From Streptomyces sp. NBC_01465 (GTDB taxonomy: Bacteria; Actinomycetota; Actinomycetes; Streptomycetales; Streptomycetaceae), in the NCBI RefSeq assembly GCF_036227325.1, contig NZ_CP109467.1:6572001-6636000 (forward strand): DNA of 64,000 bases, in the 5' to 3' direction. Below, piece by piece: positions 34,357-43,870 of the stretch (position 1 is its first letter; every line of letters begins with the position of its first letter). Both the position numbers and the translations under genes were made by a program. The notes under the pieces were generated by a model, which saw nothing but the letters and a program-made list of their open reading frames with translations, made no database searches and was not told the origin of the DNA.

Positions 34357-35999
34357 CGGCGGTGACCGAGGGGACGGGGCCCCGGCACGCGCGGTCCAAG
34401 GCCAAGGACTCCGTGCTGCGCAGCGGGGCCGTCATGGCCGCGGGGTCCGTCGTCTCGCGCGCCACCGGGTTCATACGGTCCGCGGTCGTCGCGGCCGCCC
34501 TGGGTGTCGCGTTCCTCGGCGACGGGTACGCGGTCGCCAACAACATCCCGAACATCCTCTACACCCTGCTCATCGGCGGCACCCTCAACGCGGTCTTCGT
34601 GCCCGAGCTGGTGCGCGCCGCCAAGGAGCACGCCGACGGCGGCGCCGCCTACACCGACCGGCTGCTCACCGCCTGCACCGCCGGGCTCCTGCTGATCACC
34701 GCGGCCGCCGTGCTCGCCGCCCCCTGGCTGATCGGCTTCTACACCGACTACACGGGCGCCAGGGCCGACCTCACCGTCGCCCTCGCCCGCTACTGCCTGC
34801 CGCAGATCCTCTTCTACGGCCTCTTCACCCTCTTCGGCCAGGTCCTCAACGCCCGCGGCCGCTTCGGCGCCATGATGTGGACCCCGATCCTCAACAACCT
34901 GGTCGTCATAGGGGTGTTCGGGCTCTTCCTCGCGACCGCCACCGGCGGCGGCGACACCCTCAGCGACGCCGACGCCCGCCTCCTCGGCTACGGCACCACC
35001 GCCGGAATCGCCGTCCAGGCCCTAGCCCTGATCCCCTCCCTGCGCGCGGCCCGCTTCCGCTGGCGGCCCCGGTTCGACTGGCGCGGCAGCGGGCTCGCCC
35101 GGCCGCTGCGGTCCGCCGGCTGGCTGGTGCTGCTCGTGCTGACCAACCAGGCCGCGTACTGGGTGATCACCCGGCTCTCCACCACCGCGGGCGCACGGGC
35201 CGCCGACGCGGGTGTACGCGGCGCGGGCTACGCCGCGTACACCAACGCCAACCTCCTCTGGATGGTCCCGCACGGCATCATCACCGTCTCCCTGGTCACG
35301 GTCCTGCTCCCGCGGATGAGCCGCAGCCACACTGACGGCGACCTCGCCGCGGTCCGGCGGGACATCTCGTACGGCCTGCGGACCAGCGCCGCCGCCATCG
35401 TCCCCGCCGCCTGCGCGCTCTTCGCGCTGGCGCCCTGGGTGCTGGGCGCGGTCTACGAATACGGGCAGACGGGGGCCGGAGAGATCACCGTGATGTCCGG
35501 CATGCTGATGGCGTTCGCGCCCGGACTGATCGCGCTCTCCGGCCAGTACGTCCTCTCCCGCGGCTTCTACGCACTCGGCGACACCCGCACCCCGTTCTTC
35601 CTGAACCTGGTCATCGCCGGCACGAACGCCGCCCTCACCTACGCGGCGTATCTGCTGCTGCCCGCCCGCTGGGCGGTCACCGGCATGGCCGCCGCCTACT
35701 CCCTCGCGCTCTTCGCGGGCTGCGCGGTCACCGCGTACACCCTCGGCCGCCGGCTCGGCGGCGCGGGACTCCTGAGCTCCCCGGCCCTGCGCGCCCACGG
35801 GATGCTGCTGCTCGCCGCGCTGCCCGCAGCCCTCCTCGCGTACGGCACCGCCCGCACGGCAGCCCCGCTCGGGGACTTCGCGGCGGCCGGTACCGGAACC
35901 GTCGCCCTCCTGGCGGTCCTCGCGCTGCTCGCCCGGCCGCTGGGGCTCACCGAGCTCAACACCATGATCACCAGACTCCGCGGCCGCAGAAGCCGTTGA
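34353..35999 (+). CDS. murJ: MurJ/MviN-type lipid II flippase
   Basis: Integral membrane protein of 548 residues with about 14 hydrophobic segments, starting with the MurJ-like SVLRSGAVMAAGSVVSRATG and carrying YAVANNIPNILYTLLIGGTLNAVFVP (the family's arginine/asparagine-rich core region) and LSRGFYALGDTRTPF later. It moves lipid II across the membrane. ATG overlaps the FemX stop. It is followed by a two-component system after 22 bases. Streptomyces usually carries its main MurJ near the replication origin in another context, so this may be a second copy; that is from general knowledge, not checked. Confidence 0.93.
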   Translation: MTAVTEGTGPRHARSKAKDSVLRSGAVMAAGSVVSRATGFIRSAVVAAALGVAFLGDGYAVANNIPNILYTLLIGGTLNAVFVPELVRAAKEHADGGAAYTDRLLTACTAGLLLITAAAVLAAPWLIGFYTDYTGARADLTVALARYCLPQILFYGLFTLFGQVLNARGRFGAMMWTPILNNLVVIGVFGLFLATATGGGDTLSDADARLLGYGTTAGIAVQALALIPSLRAARFRWRPRFDWRGSGLARPLRSAGWLVLLVLTNQAAYWVITRLSTTAGARAADAGVRGAGYAAYTNANLLWMVPHGIITVSLVTVLLPRMSRSHTDGDLAAVRRDISYGLRTSAAAIVPAACALFALAPWVLGAVYEYGQTGAGEITVMSGMLMAFAPGLIALSGQYVLSRGFYALGDTRTPFFLNLVIAGTNAALTYAAYLLLPARWAVTGMAAAYSLALFAGCAVTAYTLGRRLGGAGLLSSPALRAHGMLLLAALPAALLAYGTARTAAPLGDFAAAGTGTVALLAVLALLARPLGLTELNTMITRLRGRRSR

Positions 36000-36021
36000 A
36001 CCACCGGGGACGGACGAAGCC

Positions 36022-36711
36022 ATGCCACGCGTGCTCCTGATCGAAGACGACCCTTCCGTACGCGAAGGGGTCGAGCTCGGGCTGCGCCGCCGCGGCCACG
36101 AGGTGCGCGCCGCCGAGAGCGGCGAGGCGGGACTCGGTGAACTCAAGTCGTTCCAGCCCGAGTTGGTCCTCCTCGACCTGATGCTGCCCGGGATGAACGG
36201 GGTGCAGGTCTGCCGCCGTATCCGCGAGACCGAGGAGACGAGCCTGCTGCCGGTCATCATGCTGACCGCACGCGGCGACGACTTCGACGTGGTCGTGGGC
36301 CTGGAGGCGGGCGCCGACGACTACATCGTCAAACCCGCCCGCACCGAGGTGATAGAGGCGCGCATCCGGGCCGTCCTGCGCAGACTCGCCGACCCCGGAG
36401 GCCGCCCCGGACCCGAGTTCCACGGCGAACTCGCCCTGGACCGGAACGGACTGAGCGCCTCGAAGGCGGGGGAGCGCCTCCAGCTCGCCCCCTCCGAACT
36501 GAAGCTGCTGCTGTACCTCGCCGCCTCGCCCGAACAGGTCTTCAGCCGCCAGCAGCTCCTCGAATCGGTCTGGGAGCACAGCTACCACGGGGACGCCCGG
36601 CTGGTCGACGCCTGCGTACGGCGACTGCGCCAGAAGATCGAGGACAGCTCCGCGACCCCCCGCTACATCCAGACCGTGCGCGGCTTCGGCTACCGCTTCG
36701 GACCGCTGTGA
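36022..36711 (+). CDS. OmpR-family response regulator
   Basis: Response regulator of 229 residues: receiver domain with acidic pocket E8-D9-D10, phosphoacceptor D52 (LVLLDLMLPG) and K in YIVKPA; C-terminal winged helix (LQLAPSELKLLLYLA, VFSRQQLLESVW, VDACVRRLRQKIED, IQTVRGFGYRFG). GTGA overlap with the kinase gene downstream. Located directly after FemX-MurJ, it probably controls envelope genes, in the manner of the CseBC and AfsQ systems of Streptomyces. Confidence 0.95.
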   Translation: MPRVLLIEDDPSVREGVELGLRRRGHEVRAAESGEAGLGELKSFQPELVLLDLMLPGMNGVQVCRRIRETEETSLLPVIMLTARGDDFDVVVGLEAGADDYIVKPARTEVIEARIRAVLRRLADPGGRPGPEFHGELALDRNGLSASKAGERLQLAPSELKLLLYLAASPEQVFSRQQLLESVWEHSYHGDARLVDACVRRLRQKIEDSSATPRYIQTVRGFGYRFGPL

Positions 36712-38144
36712 GACGCCGCCTCCGCGGCCGCCTCGGCCTGCGCTCCCGGCTGATCGCCGCCTTCCTCCTGGTCGCCGCCATCAGCGCGGCCGCCACCGCG
36801 ACCCTCACCTACCGGGAGGCGCGCTCGACCATCCTGCAGCAGGCGCAGGACTCGGCCGTCGCCGCGTTCCGCGACCAGATCGCCGCCCAGCACCTGACCC
36901 TGCCCATGACCACCGTCTCGCTGCGGCAGGTCTGCACCGCGCTCGCCTGGCAGGGCCGCCCGCGCCCGTGGATCGTCTTCGGCGAGTACGGGAAGATCAC
37001 CGCGTCCTCCTCCGACCGCCCCACCTCCGGCGTGGTCACGGCCCAGCTGCGGCAGCAGGCCCGCACCAGCGCGCACGGCTCCTTCCAGCGGGTGGTCAAG
37101 GGCGGTACGCCCTGGCTGACCGTCGGGATGCCGGTGATGTTCGGCGAGGGAGAGAACCAACAGCGCACCGGCATCGTCCTCTACGCCGTGATGAAGCTCG
37201 ACACCGAGGCCGCCAACATCGACGCCATGGTCACGGCGGCGCGCGACGGCGCCCTGCCCGCCCTCGCCGTCGCGCTGGTGCCCGCGCTGCTGGCCGCGCG
37301 CAGCGTGCTGCGTCCTGTGCGTGATCTGCGACGGGCCGCGAGCAGCATGGGCAAGGGCGCGCTCGACACCCGTATCGAGGTGAAGGGCTCCGACGAACTC
37401 GCCGACTTGGCCTGGACGTTCAACGAATCCGCGATCGCCCTGGAGCGGTCCGTCGAGGAGCTGCGCAAGGCGGAGGCGCGGGCCCGGCGGTTCGCCTCCG
37501 ACGTCTCGCACGAACTGCGCACCCCGCTCGCCGGGATGCTCGCCGTCACCGAGGTGCTCGACGAGGACGCCGACCGGCTCGCACCCGACACCGCGGCCGC
37601 CGTCCGGCTGATCTCCGCCGAGACCGGCAAACTCGCCACCCTCGTCGAGGACCTGATGGAGATCTCGCGCTTCGACGCGAAGGCCGCGGAGCTCCACACG
37701 GACGAGGTCGACGTCGCCGAGATGATCCGCAAGACGCTCCAGCGGCGGCACTGGGAGGGGCAGGTGAGCATCGAACTCCCGGACGGGATACGGGCGATGC
37801 TCGACCCGCGCCGCTTCGACATCGTCGTCGCCAACCTGGTCGGCAACGCGCTGCGTCACGGGTCGCAGCCGGTGACCGTGCGGCTGTACGAGGTCCCGGC
37901 CGCCGAGGGGATTGCGGTCGAGGTGGCCGACAGTGGACCGGGCATCGACCCGGCCGTACTGCCGAACATCTTCGACCGGTTCTTCAAGGCGGACGTGGCG
38001 CGCACCCGCTCGGCGGGCAGTGGCCTCGGGCTCGCGATCACGCTGGAGAACGTACGGCTGCACGGGGGGACGGTGCGCGCGGCGAACGGGCCTGCGGGCG
38101 GGGCGGTCTTCACCGTGGAACTGCCCGTGGGCGAGGCCCAGTGA
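36708..38144 (+). CDS. Sensor histidine kinase
   Basis: Membrane kinase of 478 residues: transmembrane helix at about 15-35, extracytoplasmic sensor about 36-175, second helix about 180-200, HAMP about 203-255, dimerisation domain with H268 (SHELRTPLAG), and ATPase domain with N box (ANLVGNALRHG), DSGPGI and GSGLGLAI. GTG start inside the regulator stop codon. Partner of the response regulator at 36022; the lipoprotein encoded next overlaps its stop and could modulate sensing, as CseA does for CseC. Confidence 0.95.
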   Translation: MRRRLRGRLGLRSRLIAAFLLVAAISAAATATLTYREARSTILQQAQDSAVAAFRDQIAAQHLTLPMTTVSLRQVCTALAWQGRPRPWIVFGEYGKITASSSDRPTSGVVTAQLRQQARTSAHGSFQRVVKGGTPWLTVGMPVMFGEGENQQRTGIVLYAVMKLDTEAANIDAMVTAARDGALPALAVALVPALLAARSVLRPVRDLRRAASSMGKGALDTRIEVKGSDELADLAWTFNESAIALERSVEELRKAEARARRFASDVSHELRTPLAGMLAVTEVLDEDADRLAPDTAAAVRLISAETGKLATLVEDLMEISRFDAKAAELHTDEVDVAEMIRKTLQRRHWEGQVSIELPDGIRAMLDPRRFDIVVANLVGNALRHGSQPVTVRLYEVPAAEGIAVEVADSGPGIDPAVLPNIFDRFFKADVARTRSAGSGLGLAITLENVRLHGGTVRAANGPAGGAVFTVELPVGEAQ

Positions 38145-38623
38145 GGCAGGCGCGGCGCTGGGCCGCGGTGCTGGCCGCCGTGCTCCTCGTGGGCGGCTGC
38201 GGCATACGGTCCACCGATGTGGTCGAGGTCGGGGATCCGGCGACCGCGCAGATCGGGACGCCCGGCCACGAAGGAGTGACGCTGTACTTTCAGGGGCCCG
38301 ACCGGCTGATGCCCGTGGTGCGGTCGAACACGGCGAACGCCTCCCCGGTCAAGGTGTTCGCCATGCTGTTCGCGGGCCCCACGCAGTCGGAGAAGGCGGC
38401 GGGGCTCCGTACGGAACTGCCCGCGGTCCGGGCCTGGGTAGATCTGGAGCGGGGCCAGGGTGACGTGGTGCTCAGGATGCACGGTCCGGTGGCCGGACTC
38501 TCCGCTGTCGCCCGCCAGCAACTGGTGTGCACGGCCGCGTATCTCGGAGGGCGCAGCGGGGTGACGACCGTGCGGATCGACGGCAGCGACGAGGACACCG
38601 GCAGCGCGTCGTGTCTGGTCTGA
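38141..38623 (+). CDS. Lipoprotein of the two-component operon
   Basis: Secreted lipoprotein of 160 residues with signal peptide and lipobox LVGGC20. The mature part resembles the GerMN-like beta/alpha domain seen in LpqB-type proteins (VKVFAMLFAGPTQSEKAAGLRTELP). GTG start overlaps the kinase stop (GTGA). Putative modulator of the sensor kinase at the outer face of the membrane; similar regulator-kinase-lipoprotein sets (CseABC, AfsQ) are known in Streptomyces. Confidence 0.85.
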   Translation: MRQARRWAAVLAAVLLVGGCGIRSTDVVEVGDPATAQIGTPGHEGVTLYFQGPDRLMPVVRSNTANASPVKVFAMLFAGPTQSEKAAGLRTELPAVRAWVDLERGQGDVVLRMHGPVAGLSAVARQQLVCTAAYLGGRSGVTTVRIDGSDEDTGSASCLV

Positions 38624-38694
38624 AGCGGGCCGCGGTCGAGCTGTTCCCGGGCAATTCATGCGCCACCCCTTGGAGCACACCCGTCCCCCTGGAA

Positions 38695-38737
38695 CCCTGA
38701 GTCGCTGCACACGCCTGCCGTCGCACCAGACTCAGGG
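38695..38737 (+). promoter_or_regulatory. Inverted repeat that overlaps the ribosome-binding site of the large secreted protein
   Basis: CCCTGAGTC (38695-38703) pairs exactly with GACTCAGGG (38729-38737), loop 25 bases. The right arm contains the start of the AGGGGG sequence that serves the TTG at 38746, so folding would hide the ribosome-binding site. It could also be a DNA operator. The rest of the 122-base gap has no gene. Confidence 0.45.
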
Positions 38738-38745
38738 GGTCCACC

Positions 38746-41700
38746 TTGCTCTCGTCCGCCCACATACGCACCGGCCGCTCCCGCCACCGCCGACGCGTCA
38801 GACCGGTCGCCGTACTCGCGGCCCTGACGCTCGCCGGGACCCTCGCGGCCACCGCACCCGCCCTCGCGGACACCGGCCCCTCCGTCGACGTACGCCCGGT
38901 CACCGGGGCCGACGTCCTCCGCCCGATATCGGCGCCCGCCGCGAGCGCCCCGGACGGCGGTCTCTCCCCGGACGCCGTCGTCGACGGCGACGGCATCGAG
39001 ACCGCCTCGTCGTCCCAACCCCTCGCGCAGGGCGTGACGTTGACCAAGTTCGACCGTATGGAATCGGACAAGTGGCTGCGGGCCGACGCCCTCTCCGTCG
39101 ACCTCGGCGGCAGCGCCCGCGTCGACTACCTCTCCTCCGGCAAGGTCTCCCGGCGCGAGACCATCTCGCAGATGGTCGCCCACCACGACGCGGGCAAGGG
39201 CCGTACGACGGTCGCCGCGACCAACGCCGACTTCTTCGACATCAACCAGACCGGCGCCCCGCTCGGCTTCGGCATCGCGAACGGCGTGATCGACCACTCC
39301 GCGAAGGCCGGTTACAACACCTCCCTCGGCTTCGGCTCCGCCACCGACCCGGCGGACGCCGCCGGACGCATCCTCAACCTCACCTTCGACGGCACCCTCA
39401 CCCTCCCCGACGGCGCCCACCGACTCGACTCGTACAACGCCGCCGACGTCCCGGCCGGCGGCATCGGCCTCTACACCCCGCAGTGGGGCGAGGCCGACCG
39501 CGCGCAGACCGTCGACGGATCGTCGAAGGTCGTCGAGGCAGACGTCGTGGACGGCAAGGTCGTCTCCGTGAACGACAAGGCCGGCAGCGGCGCGATACCC
39601 GACGGCGAGACGGTGCTGATCGGACGCGACGCGGGCGCCGACGTGCTCTCCGCGCTCAAGCCGGGCGACGCCGTGGCGACCGCCTACGAGCCGCGCACCG
39701 ACGGCGGATCCGTGCCCCGCACGGCCGTCGGCGGATCCGGACTGCTGGTCGTCGACGGACAGGCGCAGAACTGGGAGGGCAGGCCCAACAACGCGACCGC
39801 GCCGCGCACCGCCGTCGGGTTCTCCAAGGACGGACTGACGATGCACGTCCTGGTCGTCGACGGCCGCCAGGCCGACAGCGGCGGCACCACCCTCACCGAA
39901 CTCGCCCTGATGATGAAGAAGTTGGGCGCCTACAGCGCCCTCAACCTCGACGGCGGCGGCTCCTCCGTCCTGCTCGCCCGCGAGGCGGGCCGCACCGGGA
40001 CGGTCGTCGAGAACAACCCCTCCGACGGCTCCGAACGCGCGGACGCCACCGGCATCGCCGTGACCGCACCCACCGGCACCGGACGGCTCAAGGGGTACGC
40101 GGTCGCCACCACGGCCTCCGCCGCGGCGGCGCCCACCGTCGACCCGGTCAAGGGCGGCCACCCCGACCGTGTCTTCCCCGGCCTGACGCGCCGTTTGACG
40201 GCCACCGGTTACGACGCCGCCTACGGGCCCGCGTCCGGCCGCCCCGGCTGGCGCACCTCCCGTCCCGACGTGGGCAGGGTCTCCCCGGACGGCGTGTTCA
40301 GCGCCCGCCGCACCGGCACGACCGACGCCCTTGCCCGTAACGGTGCCGCGAAGGGTTCCCTGCGGATGACCGTCCTCGACCCGCTCGACCGGATCACGTC
40401 CACCACCCGCAAGGTCGGACTCGCCGACCCCGCGGCGACCGGCAGCTTCGGGCTGGTCGGCCTCGACGCGCGCGGCGACAGTGCGCCGATCGAGCCCGGC
40501 GACGTACAACTCGCCTACGACCACGACCTGTTCGACATCACCGCGGACGAGGCGACCGGGTCCTTCACCGTCCGGGCGAAGACCGCCGGCGGATCGGGGC
40601 TCGTCACCGCCACGGTCGGCGGGAAGGGCACCACGGTCGGGGTGACCATCGGTCTCGCCGACCGCGAGGTGGCCTCGTACGACGACGCGGCACAGTGGAC
40701 CTTCACCGCCGCCCGCGCCACCGGTTCGGTCGCCGCGAGCGCCGACGGCCACACCGGCACCGCGCTCACCATGAGCTACGACTTCGGCAAGGACACCGCG
40801 ACCCGCGCCGCCTACGCCAACCCGCCGCAGCAGATCGCCGTCCCCGGCCAGCCGCAGTCCTTCACCCTCTGGATCAAGGGCGACGGCAAGGGCTCCTGGC
40901 CGAGCCTCCACCTCAAGGACGCGGCAGGCACCGACCAGGTGCTGCGCGGCCCGTACATCACCTGGACCGGCTGGAAGCAGGTCACCTTCACCGTGCCCGC
41001 CGGGGTCGCCTACCCGCTGAGCGTCTACCGCTTCTACATCGCCGAGACGGTGGCCACCCAGCAGTACACCGGGCAGATCGCCATCGACGACCTCCACGCA
41101 CAGCTCCCGCCGGACGTGGACCTGCCGGCCGAACCGGTGGTCGCGGACCCGCTCATCCAGACCGCGGCCAGGGTCGGACACCGCGACTGGCGGTTCGCGG
41201 TGATGTCCGACGCCCAGTTCGTGGCGCGGGCACCGGACAGCGACATCGTGCGCCAGGCGCGCCGCACCCTCCAGGAGATCCGGGCGGCGAAGCCGGACTT
41301 CCTGGTCATCAATGGGGATCTCGTCGACGAGGGGTCGGCCGCCGACCTGAAATTCGCCCACCAGATACTGAACGAAGAGCTGGGCACGGCAGTTCCCTGG
41401 TACTACGTGCCGGGCAATCACGAGGTGATGGGCGGCTCGATCGCCACCTTCACCGCCGAATTCGGCCCCGCACAGCGCACGTTCGACCACAAGGGCACCC
41501 GCTTCATCACCGTGGACACCTCGTCACTGACCCTGCGCGGCGGAGGCTTCGCACAGGTCAAGGAGGTGCGCAAGCAACTGGACGCGGCCGCGACCGACCC
41601 GGCGGTCGGCTCCGTGGCGGTCATCGAGCACGTACCGCCGCGCGACCCCACCCCGCAGGCGGGCAGCCAGTTGAACGACCGCAAGGAGGCCGCACTCCTG

Positions 41701-42219
41701 GAGAACTGGCTCTCGGAGTTCCAGCACCGCAGCGGCAAGGGCGCCGTGTTCATCGGCGGGCACGTCGGGGTCTTCCACGCCTCGCACGTCGACGGGGTGC
41801 CGTATCTGATCAACGGCAACTCCGGCAAGAACCCTGCCGCACCGGCCGCCGAGGGCGGCTTCACCGGCTGGTCCCTGGTGGGCGTCGACCGCGGCTCCCG
41901 GCCGGGCGACTGGATCTCCGTACAGACCAGGGCGCACGTCGACGAGCTGACGCTCGACGCACCCGCGACCGTCACGGTCGGCCAGTCGGTGGGGCTGAAG
42001 GGCAGCGTGGAGCAGTCCGGGCGTACGGTGCCGGTCGCCTGGCCGGTGAGCGCGGACTGGTCGGTGAGCCCGGGCAGCGGCGCCTCCATCGACCCGTCGA
42101 CCGGAGTGCTGACACCCCGTCGGGCGGGCCCGCTGACCGTGACGCTCAAGGTCAACGGGGTGACCAGGCAGGCGACGATCCGCGTGCAGCCCCGTGTCGG
42201 TGTTGGGCTGAACGGGTGA
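38746..42219 (+). CDS. Secreted phosphodiester glycosidase (NAGPA) - Ig/CBM-like - metallophosphoesterase fusion
   Basis: Secreted protein of 1157 residues. TTG start with AGGGGG upstream; an arginine-rich n-region, hydrophobic core and cleavage after ALA (about residue 41). Residues about 90-450: phosphodiester glycosidase domain (ATNADFFDINQTGAPLGF, LNLDGGGSS). About 455-560: Ig-like. About 640-790: jelly-roll carbohydrate-binding-like domain (SFTLWIKGDGKGSWPS). About 800-1065: calcineurin-type phosphoesterase with MSDAQF, INGDLVD, PGNHE, IEH and GGHVGVFH metal-binding motifs. About 1065-1150: BIG2-like Ig domain. Two phosphodiester/phosphoester hydrolases on one chain suggest breakdown of glycosyl phosphodiesters such as teichoic-acid-like or cell-surface glycopolymers; the substrate is inferred. 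Confidence 0.92.
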   Translation: MLSSAHIRTGRSRHRRRVRPVAVLAALTLAGTLAATAPALADTGPSVDVRPVTGADVLRPISAPAASAPDGGLSPDAVVDGDGIETASSSQPLAQGVTLTKFDRMESDKWLRADALSVDLGGSARVDYLSSGKVSRRETISQMVAHHDAGKGRTTVAATNADFFDINQTGAPLGFGIANGVIDHSAKAGYNTSLGFGSATDPADAAGRILNLTFDGTLTLPDGAHRLDSYNAADVPAGGIGLYTPQWGEADRAQTVDGSSKVVEADVVDGKVVSVNDKAGSGAIPDGETVLIGRDAGADVLSALKPGDAVATAYEPRTDGGSVPRTAVGGSGLLVVDGQAQNWEGRPNNATAPRTAVGFSKDGLTMHVLVVDGRQADSGGTTLTELALMMKKLGAYSALNLDGGGSSVLLAREAGRTGTVVENNPSDGSERADATGIAVTAPTGTGRLKGYAVATTASAAAAPTVDPVKGGHPDRVFPGLTRRLTATGYDAAYGPASGRPGWRTSRPDVGRVSPDGVFSARRTGTTDALARNGAAKGSLRMTVLDPLDRITSTTRKVGLADPAATGSFGLVGLDARGDSAPIEPGDVQLAYDHDLFDITADEATGSFTVRAKTAGGSGLVTATVGGKGTTVGVTIGLADREVASYDDAAQWTFTAARATGSVAASADGHTGTALTMSYDFGKDTATRAAYANPPQQIAVPGQPQSFTLWIKGDGKGSWPSLHLKDAAGTDQVLRGPYITWTGWKQVTFTVPAGVAYPLSVYRFYIAETVATQQYTGQIAIDDLHAQLPPDVDLPAEPVVADPLIQTAARVGHRDWRFAVMSDAQFVARAPDSDIVRQARRTLQEIRAAKPDFLVINGDLVDEGSAADLKFAHQILNEELGTAVPWYYVPGNHEVMGGSIATFTAEFGPAQRTFDHKGTRFITVDTSSLTLRGGGFAQVKEVRKQLDAAATDPAVGSVAVIEHVPPRDPTPQAGSQLNDRKEAALLENWLSEFQHRSGKGAVFIGGHVGVFHASHVDGVPYLINGNSGKNPAAPAAEGGFTGWSLVGVDRGSRPGDWISVQTRAHVDELTLDAPATVTVGQSVGLKGSVEQSGRTVPVAWPVSADWSVSPGSGASIDPSTGVLTPRRAGPLTVTLKVNGVTRQATIRVQPRVGVGLNG

Positions 42220-42270
42220 GAGGGGTCATCATCGACTGATGCAGATAGTGAGTCCAACCGAGGCGGTCCG

Positions 42271-42675
42271 GTGAGCAGGTACGGCAGATACGACCAGTTC
42301 GACGCCACCGACGAGCAGTGGGAAGGGCTTGCCCAGGTCGTGCCCCTGAGGAGCCGGAACGAGTGGCCCTCACGGGTCGACCACCGGACCCTCCCCACCG
42401 AGTACGCAGAGGAGCAGCGCCGGTTCGTCGTGCTGAGAGTGCAGGTCTTCGCGGACGCCCGCGAGGTCGCCGAGTACCTCATCGCGCAGATTCCGGTGCT
42501 GCTCGACCTGACCGGTGCGGACATCTCCGTGGCCAAACGGATCCTGGATTTCAGCACCGGGGTCGTCTTCGGTCTCGGCAGCGGTATGCACCGGGTCGAC
42601 AAGAACGTCTTCCTGCTCGCCCCCGTCGGCACGGAGGTGGAAGGGATCGCGGCCGAGGCCGTCCCCCGATCGTAG
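42271..42675 (+). CDS. SepF-like cell division protein
   Basis: Small protein of 134 residues with the SepF core: RRFVVLRVQVFADAREVAEYLIAQIPVLLDLTGAD, then KRILDFSTGVVFGLGSGMHRVDKNVFLLAP. SepF anchors FtsZ to the membrane. The N-terminal membrane-binding amphipathic helix of canonical SepF is short or missing here, and the gene is not in the ftsZ-ylm neighbourhood, so it is one of the extra SepF-like paralogues found in Streptomyces. GTG start. Confidence 0.9.
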   Translation: MSRYGRYDQFDATDEQWEGLAQVVPLRSRNEWPSRVDHRTLPTEYAEEQRRFVVLRVQVFADAREVAEYLIAQIPVLLDLTGADISVAKRILDFSTGVVFGLGSGMHRVDKNVFLLAPVGTEVEGIAAEAVPRS

Positions 42676-42730
42676 GAAGGTCAACGCGGTGTAACGGTTC
42701 GGCAGTTCGGCGGGTGCATACGGTCCGACC

Positions 42731-43870
42731 ATGGACGTAACCTGCGCGCTGCCGACCGTCACCGAACTGCGGCTCGCCGCCTTCAGAACGCACCGCGGCG
42801 CGGTGTTCCCGCTGGCCCCCGTGACCCTGTTCGCGGGGGCCGGCGGCAGCGGCAAGTCGACGGTGCTGCAGGCGTACGAGGCCCTCGCCCGGCTCGGCGC
42901 CGGAGACACCCTGGCCGAGGCCTTCCCCGACCCGGCGGGCTGCGTGCCGGAGGGGGCGGAGCCGGACACGCAGGGGCGCAGGGGATTCCGCATCGGCTGC
43001 ACGGTCCAGGGGCCCGCCGGATCCGTACGCCTCGATCTCGCCGTACAGGCGGAGCCCGAACTGCGCATCGCGGGCGAACGGTTGAGCTGCGGCGGGCAGA
43101 TGCTGCTGACGACCGCGCTGCGCGACCCCGGCCGCTCCACCGTCCAGGCGGCCTGGCACACGGCGGGCGCGGCTCCCGTGACCAGGGCGCCGCTGCCGGA
43201 CGACCTGCTGGGCACGGCGCTGCTGCCGCTGCGCGTCGCGGGCAAGACGGAGGGGCAGTTGCAGGTGCTGGCCGCCGCCGAACAGACGGTCGTGGCCCTG
43301 CGGTCGGTGTACGTGTGCGATCCGCAGCCGCAGCGCATGCGGGGCCGGGTCACGGTGGGCACGGGACGGCTGGAGAACGGCTGCGACAACCTGGCCGCCG
43401 TCGTGCTGCGTACGCAGTCCGAGTGCGCGATCCGCTTCCGCGAACTGGTCGCCGCCGCACGGGCAGGCTGCGCAGGACCCGTGGAGACACTGCTGGCCGA
43501 GGAACTCGCCGACGGCACGGTACGCGCGGTGCTCGGCCGGGGCGGGGAGCGCGAAACCCCTCTGGAGCGGCTGGGGGACGGCGAGTTGAGATACCTCGCG
43601 CTCGCCCTGGTGCTGCTCACCGGGGACCGGGTCCTGGCGATGGACCCGGCGCACGAGGTGCCGGAGGCGCTGCAGTCGCTCACCTTCCTGCTCGACGGCT
43701 TCGACCGGTGCCTGGACGCGCGGCAGTCGCGGGAGCTTCTGGAACTGGCGGCCCGGACCTGCGCCAGGGACAACCGGCGGCTGGTGGGGGCGGTCGGCGA
43801 TGCGTCGGCGGCCGCCGCGTACGCGCGTGAGACGGCGGGCGTGACGGTGGTAGACCTGAGCCGTGACTGA
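42731..43870 (+). CDS. AAA (AAA_21/RecF-like) ATPase with altered Walker B
   Basis: ABC-type ATPase fold protein of 379 residues. Walker A GAGGSGKST (residues about 35-43) and a signature-like region LGDGELRYLALALVLL are present. The Walker B strand reads VLAMDPAHE: the usual catalytic glutamate after the aspartate is replaced by proline, so hydrolysis may be weak. The central part (about 80-280) is a lineage-specific insert. Its last 8 bases overlap the MazG-like gene. Function unknown; OLD/RecF-like ATPases act in DNA repair or defence, but nothing here proves that. Confidence 0.8.
   Translation: MDVTCALPTVTELRLAAFRTHRGAVFPLAPVTLFAGAGGSGKSTVLQAYEALARLGAGDTLAEAFPDPAGCVPEGAEPDTQGRRGFRIGCTVQGPAGSVRLDLAVQAEPELRIAGERLSCGGQMLLTTALRDPGRSTVQAAWHTAGAAPVTRAPLPDDLLGTALLPLRVAGKTEGQLQVLAAAEQTVVALRSVYVCDPQPQRMRGRVTVGTGRLENGCDNLAAVVLRTQSECAIRFRELVAAARAGCAGPVETLLAEELADGTVRAVLGRGGERETPLERLGDGELRYLALALVLLTGDRVLAMDPAHEVPEALQSLTFLLDGFDRCLDARQSRELLELAARTCARDNRRLVGAVGDASAAAAYARETAGVTVVDLSRD

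Noticed and set aside
38656..41490. Minus-strand open frame of 944 codons opposite the secreted fusion protein
   Set aside because: Repetitive G/V/D-rich shadow; all motifs lie in the plus-strand frame.
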